Shown in pieces: positions 1-5,647 of a stretch of DNA of 6,787 nucleotides. The stretch lies in contig JAHIRA010000024.1 in NCBI GenBank assembly GCA_018818905.1, forward strand, positions 1-6,787, in the 5' to 3' direction. This stretch comes from Patescibacteria group bacterium (lineage in GTDB: Bacteria; Patescibacteriota; JABMPQ01; JAHIRA01). The notes beneath the pieces were generated by a model. The model made no database searches, was not told where the DNA came from, and saw only the letters and a program-made list of their open reading frames with translations. The position numbers and the translations under genes are program-made. Positions within the stretch are counted from its first letter, which is position 1. Each line of letters begins with the position of its first letter.

Positions 1-158
1 AGTGGGTCAAAAACAGCTCTATCATCCCAAAGACGCCAATAGACAAGATCAATCGGCTCCGGTTCTGCTTCTTCGTCACCGCTGCAGCTCTTGAGACCAA
101 AAGCTGAGAAAGCAAAGAAAGCAACTAGTAAAAGCAGTAAGTATTTTTTGTTTTTCAT
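1..158 (-). CDS. Probable extracellular solute-binding lipoprotein, N-terminal fragment
   Basis: Only the first 52 codons are inside the window; the gene continues past position 1. The translation starts MKNKKYLLLLVAFFAFSAFG, a basic N-terminus followed by a hydrophobic core, then Leu-Lys-Ser-Cys at residues 21-24. This resembles a lipobox, although Lys at -2 is unusual. An acidic stretch rich in Asp, Glu and Pro follows, then IDLVYWRLWDDRAVFDPL. The YWxxWD pattern soon after a lipidated Cys is typical of family 1 solute-binding proteins of ABC sugar transporters, including many in Patescibacteria. The product would be tethered outside the membrane and bind a sugar or oligosaccharide. It starts 50 bp after the galU stop with no terminator between, so co-transcription with galU is likely. 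No clear Shine-Dalgarno precedes the ATG. The lipoprotein nature is fairly secure; the exact family rests on a short segment. Confidence 0.6.
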   Translation of the reverse strand, partial: MKNKKYLLLLLVAFFAFSAFGLKSCSGDEEAEPEPIDLVYWRLWDDRAVFDP

Positions 159-208
159 GGAATTTTATTGAAAATTTGTGAGACTTCTATTATTGAACTC
201 TCAGCTGG

Positions 209-1084
209 CTAGCAAACCTTGATGTTTTTGAGGTGAGCAATAAAATCATTTTTGAGGTCCTTGTGCTCGAGGGCAAAGTGAATGACGGCTTTGAGATATT
301 CTAGTTTATTGCCACAGTCGAAGTAAATACCATCGATACTCTTGGCATAAAGTGGTCTGTCAGCCATAATTTTTGAAATACCATCTGGAAGCTGAATTTC
401 GCCGCCCTTGCCGGGTTTTGTTTTTTCTAGAGCTTCAAAAACATCCGGAGTTAGTAGCCAGCGGGCCGCGGAAGCGTAGTTTGAGGGAGCTTCACTTGGT
501 TCCGGTTTTTCTATGAGGGTTTTGACCTCAAAAAGTCCGGTATCAATTTCGGCTTGAGGATCAATAATGCCGTAGCGATCAACTTCTTCTTTTTTGACCT
601 CAAAAACAGCCAAAACCGGGTCTTGATATTTATCGTAAACGTCAATCATTTGTTTCATGGCCGGAATTTTGCCGACAATAACGTCGTCACCACCGCAGAC
701 AATAAAAGGTTCGTCGCCCACAACTTCTTTGGCACACCAGACAGCGTGACCCAGTCCTTTGGGCTCACCTTGGCGGATAAAAACAAATTTTAGACCTTTG
801 TCGATGGCGCGGACTTCGGCTAGCTCTTTGTCTTTACCTTTGGCTTTGAGAAGAGACTCTAGCTCAAGTGATCTATCAAAATGATCTTCGATAGCTCTTT
901 TGTTGGCTGAGGTGACAAAAATAATTTCTTCTATGCCGGAAGATCTAGCTTCTTCCACAATATGTTGAACGACCGGCTTGTCAACGAGGGGGAGCATCTC
1001 TTTGGGAGAAGCTTTGGTGGCTGGTAAAAAGCGAGTACCAAACCCCGCTACCGGGATAACAACTTTCCTGACTTTTTGCGACAT
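209..1084 (-). CDS. galU: UTP-glucose-1-phosphate uridylyltransferase
   Basis: This enzyme makes UDP-glucose and pyrophosphate from UTP and glucose-1-phosphate in the cytoplasm, feeding glycan and cell-envelope synthesis. The 291 residues match the usual length of bacterial GalU/GtaB (about 290-300). The nucleotide-binding signature G-x-G-T-R-x-L-P-x-T-K is at residues 14-24, followed by PKEMLP at 27-32. GGDDVI at 131-136 corresponds to the conserved metal/nucleotide GDD region. IEKP at 191-194, GGEIQLPDGI at 217-226 and FDCGNKLEYLKA at 245-256 are further family hallmarks. Nothing is truncated and all expected motifs are present. The ATG is preceded by a good promoter 25-52 bp upstream (1109-1136), which predicts a leader of about 18 nt; no strong Shine-Dalgarno is visible. 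The solute-binding lipoprotein follows on the same strand. It is divergent from the GH18 gene. Confidence 0.96.
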   Translation of the reverse strand: MSQKVRKVVIPVAGFGTRFLPATKASPKEMLPLVDKPVVQHIVEEARSSGIEEIIFVTSANKRAIEDHFDRSLELESLLKAKGKDKELAEVRAIDKGLKFVFIRQGEPKGLGHAVWCAKEVVGDEPFIVCGGDDVIVGKIPAMKQMIDVYDKYQDPVLAVFEVKKEEVDRYGIIDPQAEIDTGLFEVKTLIEKPEPSEAPSNYASAARWLLTPDVFEALEKTKPGKGGEIQLPDGISKIMADRPLYAKSIDGIYFDCGNKLEYLKAVIHFALEHKDLKNDFIAHLKNIKVC

Positions 1085-1108
1085 AAATGATCAATTTCTT
1101 TTGAAGAA

Positions 1109-1136
1109 AGTATAGCATAATAGAGGGTTAAGTCAA
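1109..1136 (-). promoter_or_regulatory. Sigma70-type promoter for galU
   Basis: Read on the minus strand: -35 box TTGACT (1136-1131), 16-nt spacer, -10 box TATACT (1114-1109). Each box differs from consensus at one base. A start near 1102 would give a leader of about 18 nt before the galU ATG. Position and orientation fit galU only. Confidence 0.8.
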
Positions 1137-1151
1137 AATGAGAAATACCAA

Positions 1152-1265
1152 ATGATTGATTGTGTAGGGATGACGTCTCTGGGTGCGGTCATAATTGACG
1201 TAGTTGCCTCTTTTGTTGGAGCCAACAAAAGTGCTAAAGGGAGAACTAGAAAACAGTTGTATTAG
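1152..1265 (+). other. Possible 37-codon small ORF in the divergent gap (unproven)
   Basis: An ATG frame of 37 codons ends in TAG. The peptide has a hydrophobic stretch (LGAVIIDVVASFVGA, residues 10-24) followed by a basic tail (NKSAKGRTRKQLY), the layout of a single-pass small membrane peptide. No Shine-Dalgarno precedes the ATG, and I see no convincing promoter driving it. A frame this short arises easily by chance, and it overlaps the 1210-1231 palindrome. I list it so that it is not lost, not as a called gene. Confidence 0.15.
1210..1231. repeat. Inverted repeat, two perfect 10-bp arms, in the galU/GH18 divergent gap
   Basis: Arms CTTTTGTTGG (1210-1219) and CCAACAAAAG (1222-1231) are exact reverse complements separated by two bases, AG. 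Neither side is followed by a T-tract, so a terminator is unlikely. It lies between two divergent promoters, which suits an operator for a dimeric regulator, but it is about 60 bp from the GH18 -35 box and about 75 bp from the galU -35 box. The rest of 1137-1291 shows nothing I can name. Confidence 0.6.
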
Positions 1266-1291
1266 CGCCAGCGTCTATCCATCATTGTAAA

Positions 1292-1320
1292 ATGACATCT
1301 TCACGTTTATTTGTTATAAT
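1292..1320 (+). promoter_or_regulatory. Sigma70-type promoter for the GH18 gene
   Basis: -35 box ATGACA (1292-1297, one mismatch to TTGACA), 17-nt spacer, perfect -10 box TATAAT (1315-1320). A start near 1327 leaves only about 11 nt before the ATG at 1338. The weak GAAGG at 1321-1325 would then lie largely outside the mRNA, so translation would be nearly leaderless. Confidence 0.8.
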
Positions 1321-1337
1321 GAAGGCAAATTGACATT

Positions 1338-3917
1338 ATGAAATTTCCCAAAATAAAAAAATGGCTACAATTAGTTGCCTTGGGGCTGATTTTGGTATTG
1401 GTCTCTAGTTTTGTTTCTTTTGTGAGTCTTAGAGCCGAAGGCAAGATTGATGATGCAATGCCACGAACGCCGCAGGGATTGTCTTTGAAATTGGAAAAAG
1501 GGGAATACAAATTAACTTGGGTTGAAAACGAAGAGTGGGATATTTTTTCTTATGTGGTTTATATTAGATCTTCTGAAGAGAAAACCCCTTCCAAGACTTT
1601 TCTGACCGGCAAGCGTGACGACTATGTTCTGGCTGATTTGAAGCCCAAAAAGAGCTATTTTGTCAGTTTGGCGGCCCGAGACATTGGGGGCAATGTTAGT
1701 CCGGCCACTCATGAAGTGGGCTTTGTGGTTTCAGAAGAGAGTGGGCAGAGTTTTTCGGTCAATGGCTGGGTTCCGGCGACGGCTGACCTTCTGGAAGCCA
1801 GAACTTCTTTTAGAAGCAACGCTGATATTTTTGAAACTATCAGTCCTTTTGTTTATTCCATGGAACCGGATGGCAATATTTCCAAGCTGGGTGAGGTTAT
1901 GACCGAAGAAATGCTAGAAGCGGCCAAAGAGAATAATGTTAAAGTTATCCCGGCGATCACAAATAATTTTGACAAAGATAAGAAAGCCTCTTCTCTGCTC
2001 AGAGATGGAGGGTTGGTTGAGGCACATGTCGCCGTAATTCTCAAAACTGTAGAAGAAAATGGTTACGATGGCATTGATATAGATTATGAAAATCTGGACC
2101 CTAATACGGAAGAAGCTTTTACTGCTTTTATTGGAAAGCTAGCCGAAAAGCTACACGAAAAAGGTAAATTTTTGAGCGTGACCCTGCAGCCCAAAAAGGA
2201 CGATAGTGAAACCTGGGTGGGAGCCTATAATTACGAAGCCTTGGGCGAGGTGGCTGACCAAGTTAGGATTATGACCTATGACTATGCCCGAGTAAATACT
2301 GTGCCCGGTCCCGTAGCTCCTTTGTCTTGGTTTAAAGAGGTTCTGGAGTATTCCAAAGAGAAGATTCCAGCGGAAAAGGTCATTGCCGGGGTGCCTTTCT
2401 ATGGCTATCGCTGGTGTACAGAAGCAAAGAATGACATGTGTCAAAATGGAGGTTTGGTGTGGAGTGGCGTTCAAAACGTTATCAGAAAGTATGATCCATT
2501 GGTTGAATGGAACGCCAAAACTTCGACCCCGTGGTTTATGTATACCGATGAACATGAAAATAATTTTGTCGTTCATTTTGAAGATCATCAAAGCTTGAGT
2601 GCCAAGATTGAGGTGGTCAAGAAGCTTGGTCTAGGCGGCGTAGCTATTTGGCGACTTGGGAGTGAGGATCCGCAGAATTTTGATATTATGGCCGACAAGT
2701 TTAAGAAAGAAGAAATTCTACCACCAAATCTCCAGGTAGTGGCTCAAGACAAACAAATTTATCTTTCTTGGAGCAAGGGCAAAGCTGATCTAAGAGGGTA
2801 TCGTATTTTTCACACAGAAAAAGACGGTGAGGAACGTTATGTTGATGTCTTGGAAGGAAATGAGTATATAATTCCAGGCTTGGAGAATGGCAAAACATAT
2901 TTTGTTTCTCTGATGCCTCTTGAGGTTGGCGACGAAATATATGAAGGGAGTTACTTGATTAGCGAGCGGGAGAAGAAAAAGAGTCTGCCTTTTGTCGTGT
3001 CTCCTCAAGATCTGGCTTATCCGGGAAATATTGATGATCTGAAAGTAGAGAAAGTGGGAACTTCAACCATTGATCTGTCGTTTACTGTTCCGGGAGATGA
3101 ATACTTTGCGGGGCAAGTAGAAAGACTTGAGATTCGTTATTCTGAAAAACCGCTTGATGAAGATAATTTTGACAAAGCCACGCAATATCAGGATTTACCA
3201 ACTCCAAAGAAGGCGACTACCAAACAAAATTGGCAGTTGCAGGGACTTGAGGGAGGAATCCAATATCATATTGCGATGCGGGCTTTTGATGAGGCCGGCA
3301 ACCCATCAAATGTTTCCAATGTGGTCAAGGCCAAGACTATTGATGTACTCCCTCCCAAGGTACCGGAGATAGAGGCAGCTGTTTCTAAGGACAAAAGCGT
3401 TGAGTTAATCTGGAAACCTAATACCGAGCGAGATTTGTCCGGCTACAAAGTCTTTTTTAAGCAAGAAAAAGAAGCTTACGATGTGCTCAAAGTTGGTAAG
3501 AATGTGAACCATATTTTGATCCCGGAACTTGAGAATAATTATAATTATTATTTTTCAATCACGGCGCTTGATGTGAATGGCAACGAGAGTGGCAGAAGTA
3601 AAGATTACAAGATAGTTCCGAAGGCTTCCGGACCCCTAAAGCGAGCTTCGGAAGAAGCGTTACTTGAGAAAGAAAAGATCAAAGGCTCAATTTATCTTTT
3701 CTCTAGAAAACTAGTCAACAAAGAGGCGTTACCATATTTGGCTATGTTTGCGGTGATTGTGCTCAATTTCTTGATTTATTATTCATTTAGAGAAGAAATA
3801 AGGCGGATTTTGCAGACCAGGAGTGGTTTGGGGGTCAAGAAGCCACAACTTCAGAGAGTGAAGGTGGCAAATTTTGAGAGAAAAGCCACTATTAGGTCAA
3901 AAAGAAGAATAATTTAG
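1338..3917 (+). CDS. Membrane-anchored FN3-GH18-FN3x3 glycoside hydrolase
   Basis: An 859-residue envelope protein with this order: N-terminal hydrophobic segment (about 10-31), FN3 domain (about 43-131), GH18 barrel (about 136-456), FN3 domains (about 461-555, 561-667, 671-760), linker, membrane helix (about 798-816) and a Lys/Arg-rich tail. GH18 evidence: the DxxDxDxE motif D244-G-I-D247-I-D249-Y-E251, with E251 the predicted proton donor, M-T-Y-D at 312-315, and the barrel-end Trp W438. All needed residues are present. The barrel most resembles YaaH/SleL-type spore-germination GH18 enzymes, which act on peptidoglycan, so beta-1,4-linked GlcNAc polymers (peptidoglycan or chitin-like) are the likely substrate class. 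This is inference. FN3 domains 1, 3 and 4 share an AxDxxGN signature. Cys360 and Cys368 are the only cysteines and could form a disulfide. The N-terminal segment lacks a clean cleavage site and may stay as an anchor. Expressed alone: promoter upstream, terminator downstream. Confidence 0.9.
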   Translation: MKFPKIKKWLQLVALGLILVLVSSFVSFVSLRAEGKIDDAMPRTPQGLSLKLEKGEYKLTWVENEEWDIFSYVVYIRSSEEKTPSKTFLTGKRDDYVLADLKPKKSYFVSLAARDIGGNVSPATHEVGFVVSEESGQSFSVNGWVPATADLLEARTSFRSNADIFETISPFVYSMEPDGNISKLGEVMTEEMLEAAKENNVKVIPAITNNFDKDKKASSLLRDGGLVEAHVAVILKTVEENGYDGIDIDYENLDPNTEEAFTAFIGKLAEKLHEKGKFLSVTLQPKKDDSETWVGAYNYEALGEVADQVRIMTYDYARVNTVPGPVAPLSWFKEVLEYSKEKIPAEKVIAGVPFYGYRWCTEAKNDMCQNGGLVWSGVQNVIRKYDPLVEWNAKTSTPWFMYTDEHENNFVVHFEDHQSLSAKIEVVKKLGLGGVAIWRLGSEDPQNFDIMADKFKKEEILPPNLQVVAQDKQIYLSWSKGKADLRGYRIFHTEKDGEERYVDVLEGNEYIIPGLENGKTYFVSLMPLEVGDEIYEGSYLISEREKKKSLPFVVSPQDLAYPGNIDDLKVEKVGTSTIDLSFTVPGDEYFAGQVERLEIRYSEKPLDEDNFDKATQYQDLPTPKKATTKQNWQLQGLEGGIQYHIAMRAFDEAGNPSNVSNVVKAKTIDVLPPKVPEIEAAVSKDKSVELIWKPNTERDLSGYKVFFKQEKEAYDVLKVGKNVNHILIPELENNYNYYFSITALDVNGNESGRSKDYKIVPKASGPLKRASEEALLEKEKIKGSIYLFSRKLVNKEALPYLAMFAVIVLNFLIYYSFREEIRRILQTRSGLGVKKPQLQRVKVANFERKATIRSKRRII

Positions 3918-3950
3918 AGTTTGTGTTTGTTGGCTAGGTAGCCTTTCTTG

Positions 3951-3990
3951 TCCCTGTTTTCGTGTGAATTACCGAGAACGGGGATTTTTT
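3951..3990 (+). terminator. Intrinsic terminator of the GH18 gene
   Basis: Left arm 3951-3962 (TCCCTGTTTTCG) pairs with right arm 3973-3984 (CGAGAACGGGGA) over 12 bp, two of them G-U. The loop is 10 nt, and six T follow at 3985-3990. It begins 33 nt after the GH18 stop. A small inverted repeat GGCTA/TAGCC (3932-3943) precedes it. Confidence 0.9.
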
Positions 3991-4009
3991 GTTAAAAGCA
4001 AAAATGGGA

Positions 4010-4038
4010 TTGACAGATCTTTGTTATTATTCTATAAT
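4010..4038 (+). promoter_or_regulatory. Perfect-consensus sigma70 promoter for the Cys-repeat gene
   Basis: -35 box TTGACA (4010-4015), 17-nt spacer, -10 box TATAAT (4033-4038): both hexamers and the spacing are ideal. The predicted start is near 4045, giving a leader of about 80 nt. Such a match suggests strong basal transcription, leaving control to the structured leader or to a repressor. Confidence 0.9.
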
Positions 4039-4052
4039 CCATAGCTTTAGTG

Positions 4053-4068
4053 CTGACAATTTTGTCAG
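4053..4068 (+). promoter_or_regulatory. 5' leader hairpin of the Cys-repeat mRNA
   Basis: CTGACAA (4053-4059) and TTGTCAG (4062-4068) are perfect 7-bp arms around TT. The hairpin lies about 8 nt after the predicted transcription start. It could shield the 5' end of the mRNA from degradation, or serve at DNA level as an operator just downstream of the promoter. No T-tract follows, so it is not a terminator. Confidence 0.6.
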
Positions 4069-4074
4069 TGAAGC

Positions 4075-4128
4075 GTGTTCGTTAAATCCAGTTTTTACTC
4101 CCAGTATGGGAGGAGGAGAAAAAGATGA
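4075..4128 (+). other. Possible 17-codon leader ORF overlapping the Cys-repeat start
   Basis: A GTG-started frame reads MFVKSSFYSQYGRRRKR and stops at TGA 4126-4128, which overlaps the ATG of the next gene as ATGA. Its late codons AGG AGG AGA are the Shine-Dalgarno itself. Translation through them would open the leader hairpin at 4098-4112, so coupling is conceivable. The start lacks a good ribosome site of its own; this may be chance. Confidence 0.2.
4098..4118 (+). promoter_or_regulatory. Strong Shine-Dalgarno with overlapping hairpin
   Basis: AGGAGGAG at 4111-4118 is a near-maximal match to the 16S tail; AGGAGG ends 8 nt before the ATG at 4125, which settles that start. CTCCCA (4098-4103) pairs perfectly with TGGGAG (4107-4112) across a 3-nt loop, burying the first bases of the SD. 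TTTTT (4092-4096) could also pair with AAAAA (4119-4123) to enclose the whole site. No other gene here has an SD of this strength. Confidence 0.75.
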
Positions 4129-5429
4129 ACTGGAAAAATTTGGTTCCTGTTTTTGTAGGCTTGTTGCTGGTGCTTGGCACCATTGGTTTGGCTTTTTACC
4201 CGGGTGGAGACGCTTCGGCGTTGGAAGTCGGGGTAGTGAAGGGTAAAGGAGTGAAACGTCTGCGCCTGGATTGCCTTTGTACCCTTACGAGCAAGGGTAA
4301 GGGATGCAAGAGCACCAAGGGCAAAAAAAAGATCCAAGATGCTTATTCCTGGATCAAAGGGTATAGCTGGAAACAGTTGCGCTCTTCAACTCCTTCGCAT
4401 TCGGCGTTGCCACAAGCCCACGGGAAGAGTCTTCTGGGGCAAAGTTGTCTCGGTGACACCAATTGTGGGAAGTACCTAAGATGTATGCCAGTCATGGGCC
4501 GGAATGTCTGCGCGGTTGTTTACGACAAATCAGGCCTGTCCTGTGATGTGAAACACTTCATTATGTGTGACAAGCATTACTTTTGTTCCCCAAAGACGAA
4601 CACCTGCCTTCAAGAAGGAGACGCCAAGGATGGTGAGCTTTGCAAATCACCTCGAGAGTGTATTAATGGAGCCTGTGTCCGTGGTAAGTGCGCATCTCTG
4701 GGTGATGTTTGTGAAAAGGAAGAAAAGTGTTCCTCGGGGTATGTTTGTAACCGAGTGAGCTCTGAGCGAAAACAGTGCTTCCTTCTTGGTAAGGCCGGGG
4801 AGCTCTGTGGTGATGGATCGCTGACGGTATGTAGTTCAAGGACGCGCTGTTTGCCAAAGTTTGCGTGGAGGTCTGGACAGCATGGCTACAAATACTATCG
4901 AGTTAGCGTTTGCCAGCTGAAGGTGCCTCGGGTTCTTGGAGAGGCGTGTGGGAAAACTTTTCCCTGTAAGAGGCCGTTGGTATGTGTACAGGGAACAGGA
5001 GAGTTTCCGACCTGTCATAAGGTCATTGTTGTTCCACAGAAGGAATCGCGGCAGCCCACATCCAGACCTGCTAGCAAGAAGCAGCAATCAAAGACTACTT
5101 CGGCGAAACAGATTTCTATCGGGAAACTGGGAGAAATCTGCTGGAAGAGGAACTGTGCCGAGGGATTGGTTTGTATTGTGCAGTCCCAGGGGAAACCTCG
5201 TTGCCAAAAACCTGAAACTTGCAAGGGTGCTATTAAAACGCTTGCGAGATTGAAGAAGGTGATGGCGATACAAATTTCCCAGGCAACGACTACCAATGAT
5301 CCAGTATTACGCCTGGGCGCCAAACTGACAGCCTTGGAGTTGCGGCGGGCATACCGGAGAGTTCTAAAACGTTGCCAGCCAAGTTTTTCAAATTGTCCGG
5401 TCGGAGATTTGGTTCTTCGTACCGAATAA
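4125..5429 (+). CDS. Secreted protein with seven four-cysteine (Dickkopf/EB-like) repeats
   Basis: 434 residues. A signal peptide is clear: MNWKN, a hydrophobic core at about 6-24, and a likely signal peptidase site after A30-S31-A32. A Lys-rich segment with C50, C52 and C61 follows. Seven repeats then start at C108, C140, C173, C196, C228, C275 and C339, each preceded by Gly at -3 (G-x-x-C) and following C-x4-7-C-x4-5-C-x4-20-C. That makes 28 repeat cysteines plus six outside, 34 in all, an even number consistent with full disulfide pairing. A Gln/Ser/Thr/Lys-rich linker (about 300-330) separates repeats 6 and 7. The C-terminal part (about 366-434) is basic and probably helical, with C417 and C424. 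No transmembrane or wall-sorting signal is seen, so it is probably released. The pattern recalls the small disulfide modules called Dickkopf N-terminal or EB domains, usually in binding proteins; I do not know its function. It looks more GC-rich than its neighbours, a weak hint of transfer. Confidence 0.88.
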   Translation: MNWKNLVPVFVGLLLVLGTIGLAFYPGGDASALEVGVVKGKGVKRLRLDCLCTLTSKGKGCKSTKGKKKIQDAYSWIKGYSWKQLRSSTPSHSALPQAHGKSLLGQSCLGDTNCGKYLRCMPVMGRNVCAVVYDKSGLSCDVKHFIMCDKHYFCSPKTNTCLQEGDAKDGELCKSPRECINGACVRGKCASLGDVCEKEEKCSSGYVCNRVSSERKQCFLLGKAGELCGDGSLTVCSSRTRCLPKFAWRSGQHGYKYYRVSVCQLKVPRVLGEACGKTFPCKRPLVCVQGTGEFPTCHKVIVVPQKESRQPTSRPASKKQQSKTTSAKQISIGKLGEICWKRNCAEGLVCIVQSQGKPRCQKPETCKGAIKTLARLKKVMAIQISQATTTNDPVLRLGAKLTALELRRAYRRVLKRCQPSFSNCPVGDLVLRTE

Positions 5430-5457
5430 TATGACCTCTGGACATTGTTCTTTGTTT

Positions 5458-5492
5458 GACCGATCACGATAAAAAGTGGTCGGTCTTTTTTT
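5458..5492 (+). terminator. Intrinsic terminator of the Cys-repeat gene
   Basis: Arms GACCGATCAC (5458-5467) and GTGGTCGGTC (5476-5485) form 10 bp with one G-U pair and an 8-nt loop. Seven T follow at 5486-5492. It lies 28 nt past the stop codon. Confidence 0.92.
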
Positions 5493-5521
5493 ATTTGTTG
5501 CTTTTTTTAAGGCTTGCATTT

Positions 5522-5546
5522 TGGCTCCAGGCATAGCCTGGAGCCA
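5522..5546. repeat. GC-rich perfect hairpin, 11-bp arms, 3-nt loop
   Basis: TGGCTCCAGGC (5522-5532) and GCCTGGAGCCA (5536-5546) pair perfectly around ATA. No T-tract follows on either strand, so it does not look like a terminator. It sits 29 nt after the preceding terminator and 67 nt before the -35 box of the candidate sRNA. It could be an isolated REP-like element, an RNA-processing signal or a protein-binding palindrome. The remaining sequence from 5547 to 5613 shows nothing I recognise. Confidence 0.7.
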
Positions 5547-5613
5547 GCGAAGGGAAGAACCGGCAAATGTCAAAAAACATGAAATCTCACGCCTAAATCT
5601 ATATATTTTACCC

Positions 5614-5641
5614 TTGACAAGATCAAATCTTTTGCTATAAT
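5614..5641 (+). promoter_or_regulatory. Perfect-consensus promoter with no protein gene behind it
   Basis: -35 box TTGACA (5614-5619), 16-nt spacer, -10 box TATAAT (5636-5641). The predicted start is about 5648. The only plus-strand content before the opposing queH gene is the structured segment ending in the hairpin at 5762-5800, so this promoter most simply drives a small RNA. Confidence 0.85.
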
Positions 5642-5647
5642 GCCCGT

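Noticed and set aside
1210..1231. Terminator of an unseen upstream gene
   Set aside because: No T-tract follows on either strand and no gene points into it; both neighbours diverge from this region.
2151..2591. 146-codon minus-strand ORF and similar frames inside the GH18, Cys-repeat, galU and queH genes
   Set aside because: They overlap well-supported genes in other frames, have no recognisable motif and no promoter or ribosome site; they are shadows.
3989..4246. 85-codon plus-strand ORF overlapping the Cys-repeat start
   Set aside because: It crosses the ideal promoter, leader and signal-peptide region of the well-supported gene in another frame.
4125..5429. UGA-recoded (Gracilibacteria/Absconditabacteria) code
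   Set aside because: All long frames are intact under the standard code with full-length family matches and no internal TGA, so recoding is not needed.
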